This document shows, one piece after another, positions 6,331-11,542 of a stretch of DNA of 23,208 nucleotides. Source of the stretch: a virus; the IMG/VR virus record IMGVR_UViG_3300043436_000504, positions 1-23,208 of that record, one strand, 5' to 3'. The translations under genes were made by a program, and so were the position numbers. How positions within the stretch are numbered: the stretch's first letter is position 1; each line of letters starts with the position of its first letter. Under the pieces are notes generated by a model. It had not been told where the DNA came from. It did not search any database and saw only the letters and a program-made list of their open reading frames with translations.

Positions 6331-6622
6331 ATTCCTTTAAGGTTAATTTGCCGTTGTCTTCGGTTGCTATGTAACAAAAGCAATTTGCAGTTTTTGCTAA
6401 GTTTAAGAATGCTATTTGGTAGCTGCTAAGTTTATCGCCTATCGCTTTTGTTTCGCAGTATACCGCTACTCCTGTTTGTGTATGAAACCCTACAACATCT
6501 GGAACTCCTTTTAAACCTATGAAGGTGCGACCCCTAACCGCAAGGTTATTGTTGCGCCATACAAAACACCCATTTTTATTTAGGGTCTTAATTGCTTCTT
6601 TGGTTAATTCGTTTGCGGTCAT
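6317..6622 (-). CDS. VRR-NUC domain nuclease
   Basis: A small (101-residue) PD-(D/E)xK nuclease of the VRR-NUC type, found in phages as a stand-alone domain with presumed structure-specific (Holliday-junction-type) activity. Visible elements are 'GLKGVPDVVGF' (about 37-47, with the catalytic Asp), 'AVYCETKAIGDKLS' (about 53-66, the ExK pair) and 'SYQIAFL' with the conserved Gln. I chose the ATG at 6622 (MTANELTKEAIK). An upstream ATG at 6658 lies inside the methyltransferase gene and adds an atypical hydrophobic start. The gap from the methyltransferase stop is 14 nt. Confidence 0.85.
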   Translation of the reverse strand: MTANELTKEAIKTLNKNGCFVWRNNNLAVRGRTFIGLKGVPDVVGFHTQTGVAVYCETKAIGDKLSSYQIAFLNLAKTANCFCYIATEDNGKLTLKEYEQE

Positions 6623-6636
6623 AAAGCAAAAATATA

Positions 6637-7536
6637 CTAAAGTTCTTGATATTGACAAATACTTTTAAATATTTGATAAGCTACCTGTGGAACTATTGCA
6701 TTTCCGTAGGCTTTTAAACTTTCTTGTCTCCATTTAGAAAAGGTAATGTTGTCCAATTCTTTGGGAAGCCCATCATCTCCTCCACAAATAGGGGGTTCAG
6801 TTGGGAACATTTTGAAGTTTGTTCTATAAAATTTGCTGCATCTTTTAAACTGTTTGTCATTGGATTGTGTTTCTCTCTTGGTGCATTCCCCCTTCTCCCT
6901 GCATTTTTGTCTGATGCAGTTGGTGTCGGTAGCATTCCTTTCATTGCCATTACTTTCAAAGGCATTGAAAATGATGTCATTCCTTTTTCTTTTAATCTCT
7001 CCATTCTTTTGTCCCAAGTTTCTGGTAAACTCCTGTCTTCCATTGCGGTCGGAGTAGGCAATAAACCAAATTCGGTCTCTACGGTGTGGTGCGTTAACGG
7101 CACAAGCTGGAAGTAAAAACGGGAGGACTTCGTAGCCTTCAGCTTCCAACTCAGTTTGCACCTCGTCGAATACCAATCCCCCGTTCCAATTAGTAAGTCC
7201 GCGAACGTTCTCGCCCACAACCCAACTTGGTTGAATTTCCCGAATTGCTCTAAGCATTTCTGGCCAGAGGTGTCTCTCATCTTCTTTGCCAAGTCGCTTT
7301 CCTGCACTTGAGTAGGGTTGGCAAGGGAAGCCTCCACTAATGATGTCGATTGTTCCTCTGTGAATAGTGAAATCTGTTTTTGTGATGTCATTGTAACTAA
7401 TTGAATTAGGGAAGTGATGTTTTAAAACTTTTTGTCCAAAGGTGTTCCATTCGCAATGAAATACGTTTTCCCAACCGCACCATTCTGCTGCTAGATCAAA
7501 GCCACCTATTCCGCTAAATAAACTGCCGTGTGTCAT
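6637..7536 (-). CDS. dcm: C5-cytosine DNA methyltransferase
   Basis: Transfers a methyl group from SAM to cytosine C5, probably shielding phage DNA from host restriction. Motifs in order: motif I 'GSLFSGIGGFDLA' (4-16); motif IV 'GGFPCQPYSSAG' (68-79) with catalytic C72; motif VI 'GENVRGL' (108-114); motif VIII 'HRRDRIWF' (151-158); and motifs IX/X 'YGNAIVPQVAYQIF' (277-290). At 299 residues it is compact. The target-recognition stretch (about 161-245) is very hydrophilic and rich in Asn, Arg, Lys and Thr, as if composition were dictated by the second gene in the other frame (6714-7391). The start overlaps the preceding stop (ATGA). No cognate restriction enzyme is seen. Confidence 0.93.
   Translation of the reverse strand: MTHGSLFSGIGGFDLAAEWCGWENVFHCEWNTFGQKVLKHHFPNSISYNDITKTDFTIHRGTIDIISGGFPCQPYSSAGKRLGKEDERHLWPEMLRAIREIQPSWVVGENVRGLTNWNGGLVFDEVQTELEAEGYEVLPFLLPACAVNAPHRRDRIWFIAYSDRNGRQEFTRNLGQKNGEIKRKRNDIIFNAFESNGNERNATDTNCIRQKCREKGECTKRETQSNDKQFKRCSKFYRTNFKMFPTEPPICGGDDGLPKELDNITFSKWRQESLKAYGNAIVPQVAYQIFKSICQYQEL
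6714..7391 (-). CDS. 225-codon gene nested inside dcm in a different frame
   Basis: This open frame lies wholly inside dcm on the same strand; its ATG is 145 nt downstream of the dcm ATG, so it is frame-shifted by one. The protein begins MTSQKQISLFTEE, contains 'RDTSGQKCLEQF' (39-50), 'WARTFADLLIG' (59-69), 'WYSTRCKLSWKLK' (73-85), 'RFYFQLVPLT' (91-100), two 'LPTPTA' boxes (111-116, 154-159) and ends with 'LNPLFVEEMMGFPKNWT' (198-214). These boxes match, from memory, proteins annotated as hypothetical in many phage genomes, often beside or overlapping Dcm genes. The start falls exactly where that family's start would be. Function unknown. It could still be a frame-derived artefact, but its length without a stop in AT-rich DNA argues for a gene. 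Confidence 0.6.
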   Translation of the reverse strand: MTSQKQISLFTEEQSTSLVEASLANPTQVQESDLAKKMRDTSGQKCLEQFGKFNQVGLWARTFADLLIGTGDWYSTRCKLSWKLKATKSSRFYFQLVPLTHHTVETEFGLLPTPTAMEDRSLPETWDKRMERLKEKGMTSFSMPLKVMAMKGMLPTPTASDKNAGRRGNAPREKHNPMTNSLKDAANFIEQTSKCSQLNPLFVEEMMGFPKNWTTLPFLNGDKKV

Positions 7537-8291
7537 TTGAATGAAGTTTTATTATTAGCAATTTGCAAATCAAAAAATAAAGCTACGGCTACGGCTCGAG
7601 CCTGGTTCTTTAACCATTGCTCAGTCCACTCGTCTCGGTACTGCTTTGCACTTATGATGTCCATTTTATTAGCTTTGTAGGTAATAATCTCCATAAGTTT
7701 CTTTTTAGCAAGTGCGCCATCTTCTTTTGTCCATACCTTGATGCCTGAACTATTAAGCTTTGTAAATACACTTAGTGGGTTAAACAACCTGTCAAAAGTT
7801 CTGTTTTCTAAAAGCTTATATTCTTGATAAGAGTAATCTATTATCTCTAAATCGGTTAAGTGAGGAATTGCTTCTACTCGTTCTTGTGGCATCATTTTTC
7901 TTACTTCGTTTGCTTTTTTCTTATACCTATCCATTACCTGACTAAAATAAGCAGGACTAAAGTTCTGGTAGTGGTCTATAAAGTCATTGGCTACCATTTG
8001 CTTAAACGCTACTTTAACCTCGTTTATTGTAAACGCTCCGTACTCGGTTCTTATCCAATCTTCTAAAATTGCTAACTTAACTTCGCCAGGATTGTTTATG
8101 CCTACAAGTTGCATCAAGTAAACAAGGTTTTGTTTAAATATGGTAGAGTTCAGATTGCGTACCCTCTCCCCCGAAAAGCTTTGCATAATCTCCTTCTCCA
8201 TAGGAAGTAGAGTGGATATAGTTGTAGTTTCTAAGGTTGTCGAGTTCGTGCTTATTAAGTTTTGGCTTATTGTTTGTAGTTCCTTTTGCAT
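7533..8291 (-). CDS. replication-region protein, replisome-organizer-like
   Basis: The 252-residue protein has a Ser/Thr-rich N-terminus (about 1-30). A helical block follows with 'KLAILEDWIRTEYGAFTINEVKVAF' in the 72-96 region (shown by its elements LEDWI, TINEV and AFKQMV). 'NFSPAYFSQVMDRYKKK' comes near 109-125. This pattern recurs in Bacteroidota phage and prophage replication modules. The C-terminal part is helical with no catalytic motif. It may load a helicase or contact the origin, by position only. The start at 8291 overlaps the previous gene by 158 nt; internal ATGs at 8201 (MEKEIMQ) or 8186 would shorten the overlap. An ACTAAACA-like leader precedes 8291, which favours the long form. 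Confidence 0.6.
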   Translation of the reverse strand: MQKELQTISQNLISTNSTTLETTTISTLLPMEKEIMQSFSGERVRNLNSTIFKQNLVYLMQLVGINNPGEVKLAILEDWIRTEYGAFTINEVKVAFKQMVANDFIDHYQNFSPAYFSQVMDRYKKKANEVRKMMPQERVEAIPHLTDLEIIDYSYQEYKLLENRTFDRLFNPLSVFTKLNSSGIKVWTKEDGALAKKKLMEIITYKANKMDIISAKQYRDEWTEQWLKNQARAVAVALFFDLQIANNKTSFK

Positions 8292-8859
8292 ACTGTTTAG
8301 TGTTTGTTATCCAATTATTTGCTGCTGCTCCCCAACTTTTCATTGGGTTCTTACCTACTTTCCACCCATTGCTTGTGTAGTAATTTACAAACTTTTCGGC
8401 TTCAATCTTTGCTTGATCTATTCCTATCCGGATTGCCATATATTCGTAAACCTGGTCAAAAGTACACTTACTTTTATTTATATTTATATCTTCATTTTCA
8501 TTTTCATTTACATCTTCCATAAGGTTATGTTTAGCTAAACCTAATGGTTTTGTGTTATTTTTAGGTCTACCACCCTTAGAGCCATTGTTTCTGCGGCTTT
8601 CAGTAAATTGAATACGTTTTTCAATCTCTTCGCTTAGGCGTTCATTAAAAAAATTTCCGTCTTTGTCTTTTGAAAACTTGCTCAAAACATCAACCGAAAC
8701 CGAACCTAAAGATAACCTAATGGTTTTGTCTGTAAGTGTACCTTTTTGGTGTTGTAAACATAAGAGAGTAATAAATTGTCCTCTCTCTTCCATTGTTAAG
8801 TCAGCTACTCCATTTAGGAAGTCGCTGCTATAAAATAGGAATGCCGGGTCTTTTGCCAT
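8134..8859 (-). CDS. DUF1376-type phage replication protein
   Basis: The N-terminal domain (about 1-80) reads 'PAFLFYSSDFL', 'MEERGQFITLLCLQHQKG', 'LSEEIEKR', a DUF1376/YdaU-like domain common in phage replication initiators. A basic 'GSKGGRPKNN' linker (about 93-102) and a low-complexity Asn/Glu run (about 115-127) follow. The C-terminal domain (about 133-190) contains 'KFVNYYTSNGWKVGK' and 'MKSWGAAANNWI', the hallmark of primosomal helicase-loader-like domains. The likely role is recruiting host replication proteins. Its ATG lies 13 nt after a strong terminator hairpin, so expression needs read-through of that structure. Confidence 0.8.
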   Translation of the reverse strand: MAKDPAFLFYSSDFLNGVADLTMEERGQFITLLCLQHQKGTLTDKTIRLSLGSVSVDVLSKFSKDKDGNFFNERLSEEIEKRIQFTESRRNNGSKGGRPKNNTKPLGLAKHNLMEDVNENENEDININKSKCTFDQVYEYMAIRIGIDQAKIEAEKFVNYYTSNGWKVGKNPMKSWGAAANNWITNTKQYAKGTTNNKPKLNKHELDNLRNYNYIHSTSYGEGDYAKLFGGEGTQSELYHI

Positions 8860-8860
8860 A

Positions 8861-8903
8861 ATAAAATAAAAAAGCCCCCAATAGAGTCCAGCTATCGAGG
8901 GCT
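8861..8903 (-). terminator. intrinsic terminator/attenuator before the DUF1376 gene
   Basis: On the minus strand the 31-nt hairpin (8873-8903) has a continuous 12-bp stem, AGCCCTCGATAG with CTATTGGGGGCT, including two G-U pairs. It has a 7-nt loop, CTGGACT, and is followed directly by TTTTTATTTTAT. This is a textbook rho-independent terminator. It lies inside an operon, and no room for a promoter remains between it and the ATG at 8859. It therefore probably acts as an attenuator or ends a short RNA. Confidence 0.75.
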
Positions 8904-8951
8904 ATTATTTAACCACTAAACACATTATCGGCTGGACTTTCGCTAATGTGT
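8873..8951 (-). ncRNA. two-hairpin RNA with complementary loops (kissing-loop candidate)
   Basis: Hairpin 1 (8920-8951) pairs ACACAUUA with UAAUGUGU around a 16-nt loop that contains AGUCCAG. Hairpin 2 (8873-8903) is the terminator, with loop CUGGACU. The two loops are perfectly complementary over 7 nt and over 8 if one flanking base opens. Hairpin 1 can extend inward by a CG/CG pair after a G-A mismatch. A promoter-like TATATTCG box (8967-8974) would start the RNA just ahead of hairpin 1. Either a short terminated RNA or a regulatory leader fits. No match to a named riboswitch is recognised. Confidence 0.6.
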
Positions 8952-8966
8952 CTTTTATTTATGCTG

Positions 8967-8997
8967 CGAATATACACTAAATTTCTTTAAGTTCTAA
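8967..8997 (-). promoter_or_regulatory. candidate promoter for the structured RNA/DUF1376 leader
   Basis: On the minus strand TATATTCG (8967-8974), identical to the box at 636-643, is preceded after 19 nt by TTAG (8994-8997), a partial match to the TTTG element. A start a few bases further on would place the 5' end just before hairpin 1 of the structured RNA. The weak upstream element lowers confidence. Confidence 0.4.
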
Positions 8998-9405
8998 TTT
9001 TAAACAAAGTTTTTTTAGCTTCGTTTTAAACCAGTCCTCAGTTTCGATTAGGTTATTTGCTTGTTTTATGTTATGGATAGCCGTTGTGTGGTCGCTTGTT
9101 CCTGTGTACTGGCTTATCTCCTTTAGGCTTAACTTGGTGTATCTCCTGAGTAAATAAGCAGCAGCCTTGCGACCGAACGTTGTTTTTAATGATCTATCCT
9201 TAATTAATACATCGCACTCAAACTCTTCGTCTACCAATTTGACAATAGTCCTTGCGCCAATGTCTAACCCTAAAGGCTCGTTATCTTCTATGCCTAACAA
9301 TCCAAGTTGCTGCATCATTTCGTGTAGCTGCAAATGGGTGTTACGTTGCGCAAAGTATAACTCCTTTAACTGTCTAATTGATATATCTCTTTTTCTCGTT
9401 AGCAT
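8977..9405 (-). CDS. orphan DnaA domain IV-like DNA-binding protein
   Basis: The 142-residue protein has no AAA+ ATPase. The N-terminal half is helical and unassigned ('RQLKELYFAQRN' near 11-22). The C-terminal half (about 78-135) matches the DnaA box-binding domain: 'RKAAAYLLRRYTKLSLKEIS' elements followed by 'SDHTTAIHNI' (about 104-113), the counterpart of the DnaA signature DHTTVxHA. The arginine usual in GRDH is replaced here by serine. Such a protein could bind DnaA-box-like sites in a phage origin, or compete with host DnaA; both are inference. It follows the small SSB-tail-like gene by 2 nt. Confidence 0.8.
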   Translation of the reverse strand: MLTRKRDISIRQLKELYFAQRNTHLQLHEMMQQLGLLGIEDNEPLGLDIGARTIVKLVDEEFECDVLIKDRSLKTTFGRKAAAYLLRRYTKLSLKEISQYTGTSDHTTAIHNIKQANNLIETEDWFKTKLKKLCLKLELKEI

Positions 9406-9407
9406 AA

Positions 9408-9602
9408 TTAAAACGGCAATCCTTCCGTATCTTCTTTTGGTTTAAAATCATTTACATAAATCTTGTAATCTGGTTGCTTATCCTCGGTCTTGTAAGCATT
9501 AACCCACATAGAATATTTAACATCATTGATTGTAAAATTAATTACTTCTCCTTTAGCGGTCTGCTTTTTCCAAGCACCTGCACTCCATTTTTTTTGTTCC
9601 AT
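9408..9602 (-). CDS. small protein with SSB-like C-terminal tip
   Basis: The 64-residue, probably strand-rich protein starts MEQKKWSAGAWKKQTAKG and ends 'KPKEDTEGLPF'. The acidic tail with terminal L-P-F resembles the partner-binding tip (…DDxIPF) of single-strand DNA-binding proteins. The core is shorter than an OB fold of SSB (about 110 residues), so it is either a minimal OB-like domain or an SSB-mimic. Neighbours are an ERF annealing protein, an HTH protein and a DnaA-like protein. Role unproven. Confidence 0.6.
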   Translation of the reverse strand: MEQKKWSAGAWKKQTAKGEVINFTINDVKYSMWVNAYKTEDKQPDYKIYVNDFKPKEDTEGLPF

Positions 9603-9605
9603 TTT

Positions 9606-9815
9606 TTACTTTTTTATTAGTGAATATTTACTTACAAATTTAGGTTGTTTCTTATTACCTACGTTAATTAAGTCGGACTGTATCTTATATCCTTTGCGTT
9701 TAAGTTCAAAGATAACTGCCGATAATCTTAGGCTATTAAACTTAGTTAGAGCCTGGATTGGTGTCAATGTTTTGCCCGAAAGCAAGTGGTTCAAGATTTG
9801 TTGTTTCTGTGTCAT
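9606..9815 (-). CDS. helix-turn-helix protein (phage HTH_39-like)
   Basis: The 69-residue winged-helix-type protein begins MTQKQQILNHLLSGKTLTP. 'ILNHLL' forms helix 1, 'TPIQALTKF' helix 2, 'LRLSAVIFELKRKGY' the recognition helix, and 'FVSKYSLI' the wing strand. This layout is common for small DNA-binding proteins in phage early regions. The start overlaps the preceding gene by 74 nt in another frame. Because the family's N-terminus normally begins just before helix 1, I keep this start. Possibly an early transcription or replication regulator. Confidence 0.75.
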   Translation of the reverse strand: MTQKQQILNHLLSGKTLTPIQALTKFNSLRLSAVIFELKRKGYKIQSDLINVGNKKQPKFVSKYSLIKK

Positions 9816-9972
9816 TGTTATTGATTGGGTTAAAAAATACAGGTTTGTCTAATTTGTTTTCATACTTTTTAATAAAGGCTAATAAGTCCTCGTATGCCTC
9901 TTCGTTATACCAAGCGTAATGGTAAACTTCTGCAAGTAGCATCTGCCTTTCAAATGGTAGCAATTCTCTCAT
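9742..9972 (-). CDS. 76-residue hypothetical protein
   Basis: The N-terminal part is helical and aromatic ('FERQMLLAEVYHYAWYNEEAY', in segments FERQMLLAEV and YHYAWY). The last 30 residues are Asn/Thr-rich and probably disordered; they are encoded in the stretch shared with the HTH gene. It starts within the ERF stop (TAATGA). Function unknown; position suggests an early recombination/replication accessory protein. Confidence 0.55.
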   Translation of the reverse strand: MRELLPFERQMLLAEVYHYAWYNEEAYEDLLAFIKKYENKLDKPVFFNPINNNDTETTNLEPLAFGQNIDTNPGSN

Positions 9973-10505
9973 TAGCTTTTCTTTATTGTTTCTTTAATCT
10001 TGTTAAATTCGTCTAAACTCTTGATAGCTTTGATTTTCTCAATAGCTTTATACTTTTGTTCCTGAGTAAACTTTGTCTTGTCTAACTGCTCAATCAAGAA
10101 CGCCTTTTGTCCTTCGCTTACTTCGTCTTTATGCTCATTGGTAGCATCTGCATCTTTAGTATCGTCTATGGCAAACAATCCGTTAAGTGCGTATTTTCGA
10201 GCATACGAGCTACACGCACCAGTGAGCTGCGCAGAGTCCATTCCTTTTTTGTTTTCCTCTTCTCTTGCAAGACCCGTGCAGGTAATGTTATTTTCTCCGT
10301 CACTTAAACAAGCCGTAGCCTTTACATAAACTCTACCGCCTACTTCTATTACTTCGTCGCTTAACATTAAAGCGTAGCCGTATTTATGGCAGATAGGTTT
10401 TGCAGCTTCGATTATATCTTCTGCACTTCGGTACTTGTATTTAGCAAAAGCATTGAATTGGTTTTTAGGTGCTTTTAGTTCCTGTTGAATTTTAATTAGG
10501 CTCAT
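9972..10505 (-). CDS. erf: ERF-family single-strand annealing protein
   Basis: ERF superfamily recombinases bind single-stranded DNA and promote annealing for phage recombination or circularisation. The central domain shows 'FAKYKYRSAEDIIEAAKP' in pieces (KYKYRSAEDI), 'YALML', 'VKATACLSDGE', and the signature 'QLTGACSSYARKYALNGLF' (TGACSSYARKYAL) followed by 'AIDDTKDAD'. The C-terminal third is a lysine-rich helical tail. I chose the ATG at 10505 (MSLIKIQQELKAP), overlapping the preceding stop by 14 nt; another ATG at 10529 would add eight polar residues. Confidence 0.88.
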   Translation of the reverse strand: MSLIKIQQELKAPKNQFNAFAKYKYRSAEDIIEAAKPICHKYGYALMLSDEVIEVGGRVYVKATACLSDGENNITCTGLAREEENKKGMDSAQLTGACSSYARKYALNGLFAIDDTKDADATNEHKDEVSEGQKAFLIEQLDKTKFTQEQKYKAIEKIKAIKSLDEFNKIKETIKKS

Positions 10506-10707
10506 TTGTTTCTGGTTTTGTTTCGTCAATAATATAATGTTCTAACACTTCGATAGTCGGCTCTTGTTTTTTTCTCATACCTATAAATATTTCATAGGCT
10601 TGTGAGTAGTCCAACGATATAGTGTCTTTTTGGTAACGACCATCTACTGTTGTATAATAGTAAACATCGCCTCTGTGGTTAGTTTCTTTTACAAATTCAA
10701 TCTTCAT
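10492..10707 (-). CDS. 71-residue hypothetical protein
   Basis: The N-terminal half looks like a small beta sheet ('IEFVKETN', 'VYYYTTVDGRY'), followed by a helix ('YSQAYEIFIGM') and an acidic tail ('DETKPETNEPN'). No family recognised. It is the second gene behind the early promoter and overlaps neighbours on both sides (11 nt upstream, 14 nt into erf), which suggests coupled translation. Confidence 0.55.
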   Translation of the reverse strand: MKIEFVKETNHRGDVYYYTTVDGRYQKDTISLDYSQAYEIFIGMRKKQEPTIEVLEHYIIDETKPETNEPN

Positions 10708-10903
10708 ATAATTCGTTTTTTAAAAGTTCAAGTTCTGCATTGTGTTCTACCCAACGAGTAAACGTGTAATCGTCATCTTCGTAATCGTAGTTTTTAGGTA
10801 GTAAAGCGGGGTCGTAAGGGTTTGATGTACTCCTGCTCCCGTCGATTAAGATGTTCCCGTATCGCTGATATTGGAACATTTGGTAAGTGGTTAAATGTGT
10901 CAT
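10697..10903 (-). CDS. 68-residue early hypothetical protein
   Basis: This is the first gene after the promoter at 10921-10954, with a leader of about 17 nt that ends AACAAAACACAAT. The protein is polar and acidic at its C-terminus ('YDYEDDDYTFTRWVEHNAELELL'; key run YEDDDYTF at about 41-48). Its position as the promoter-proximal gene of the early operon suggests an early takeover or regulatory role, but no domain is recognised. Confidence 0.55.
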   Translation of the reverse strand: MTHLTTYQMFQYQRYGNILIDGSRSTSNPYDPALLPKNYDYEDDDYTFTRWVEHNAELELLKNELYED

Positions 10904-10920
10904 ATTGTGTTTTGTTTCAA

Positions 10921-10954
10921 CAAAGATAACACATTACACAATACAAAGTGCAAA
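10921..10954 (-). promoter_or_regulatory. early promoter with perfect Bacteroidota -7 box
   Basis: On the minus strand TATCTTTG (10921-10928) matches TAnnTTTG exactly. TTTG (or TTTTG) elements lie upstream after 15 nt (10944-10947) or 22 nt (10951-10954); the second is within the range accepted for flavobacterial promoters. It points into the early operon starting at 10903. Confidence 0.65.
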
Positions 10955-10974
10955 AGTCAAAAAAATATTTTTAA

Positions 10975-10994
10975 TTGTACGCAAATACGTACAA
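10975..10994. promoter_or_regulatory. operator-like inverted repeat TTGTACG-N6-CGTACAA
   Basis: Perfect 7-bp arms (10975-10981 and 10988-10994) are separated by CAAATA. It lies about 25-50 bp upstream of the promoter -7/-33 boxes. The geometry suits a dimeric regulator; no coding role. Confidence 0.5.
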
Positions 10995-11046
10995 AGTAAA
11001 GCTAAAACTTGACTAAAAATGTAATAAAGTAAAGGTATAACTTGAC
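10993..11046. repeat. two 21-bp direct repeats with 33-bp period
   Basis: The segments 10993-11013 and 11026-11046 share 19 of 21 bases (both begin AAAGTAAAG and end AACTTGAC). Their 33-bp offset is about three helical turns, so proteins bound there would face the same side. They sit directly upstream of the inverted repeat and promoter and may be binding sites for an activator or repressor, or iterons. Confidence 0.5.
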
Positions 11047-11068
11047 AAAGCCGGTAGTAAAATGCAGC

Positions 11069-11095
11069 CAAAAGTAGTAGTATTACTACCTTTTG
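11069..11095 (-). terminator. stem-loop after acetyltransferase gene, possible weak terminator
   Basis: The arms CAAAAG/CTTTTG and GTAGTA/TACTAC form a long hairpin with a 2-nt bulge just downstream of the gene ending at 11114. There is no clean U-tract after it. A competing pairing exists between GGTAGTA (11053-11059) and TACTACC (11084-11090). It could end the structural/lysis transcript or be a binding site. Confidence 0.35.
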
Positions 11096-11113
11096 TTGTA
11101 CTAAAGTGCAACA

Positions 11114-11542
11114 TTATAATAGCTTTTGAAAGTAAAGTTTGTCAGAACCCCCGTAAGAATACTCCGGTAAGTAAAGCTTAAACCCACACGAAATAAGATT
11201 ATTAGCACTTGGAAAGTTATCAAGTGTTGTGTAAGTGATAGCAATATGGCAAAAGGTCGATGCAGCTTTTAGCCTTGTCTTAATCATTCGTCTTTGTATT
11301 CCTTGCCCTCTATGTGATTTCTTAACCCACGCTCGATTAAATATGCAGATGCCTTTGCTATAAATAGAACCGCAGTAAGCTACTATCTCGCCTTGGTCAA
11401 GCATAACCCACCACTCACGATTGAACTGAAACTCATCTCCGCAACCCTTGAAGTTAGGGTTGGTGTAATCTAACTCCCTTAATTGCTCGTAGGTTTCTCG
11501 GTCTAATATATTGCCGAAGCTAAATATCTTCTTGAGGCGCAT
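11114..11542 (-). CDS. GNAT-family acetyltransferase
   Basis: A 142-residue GNAT fold. The N-terminal strands include 'EWWVMLDQGEIVAYCGSIY' in segments (WWVML, GEIVAYCG). Motif A is visible as 'AWVKKSHRGQGIQRRMI' (about 72-88), where the R-G-Q-G-I loop binds the acetyl-CoA pyrophosphate. 'TTLDNFPSANNLISCGFKLY' near the end is motif B. The substrate is unknown; phage GNATs can modify host proteins, peptidoglycan precursors or DNA bases. It overlaps the preceding gene by 23 nt and is the last gene before the control region. Confidence 0.85.
   Translation of the reverse strand: MRLKKIFSFGNILDRETYEQLRELDYTNPNFKGCGDEFQFNREWWVMLDQGEIVAYCGSIYSKGICIFNRAWVKKSHRGQGIQRRMIKTRLKAASTFCHIAITYTTLDNFPSANNLISCGFKLYLPEYSYGGSDKLYFQKLL

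Noticed and set aside
8475-8515. TTTTCA-type short tandem repeat inside the DUF1376 gene as a phase-variation tract
   Set aside because: The hexamer repeats about three times and preserves the reading frame, so slippage of whole units would not switch the gene off; it just encodes an Asn/Glu run.
8140-8538. Open frames on the plus strand, for example 8140-8538, 6724-7116 and 4890-5249
   Set aside because: All lie opposite well-supported minus-strand genes, encode Ser/Leu/Phe-rich hydrophobic shadow sequences and show no recognisable motifs or spacing.
11015-11116. Mini-gene of 33 codons (MLHFSTTKGS...) in the control region
   Set aside because: It spans the repeats and hairpin, has no leader and no protein-like features; the DNA is better explained as regulatory.
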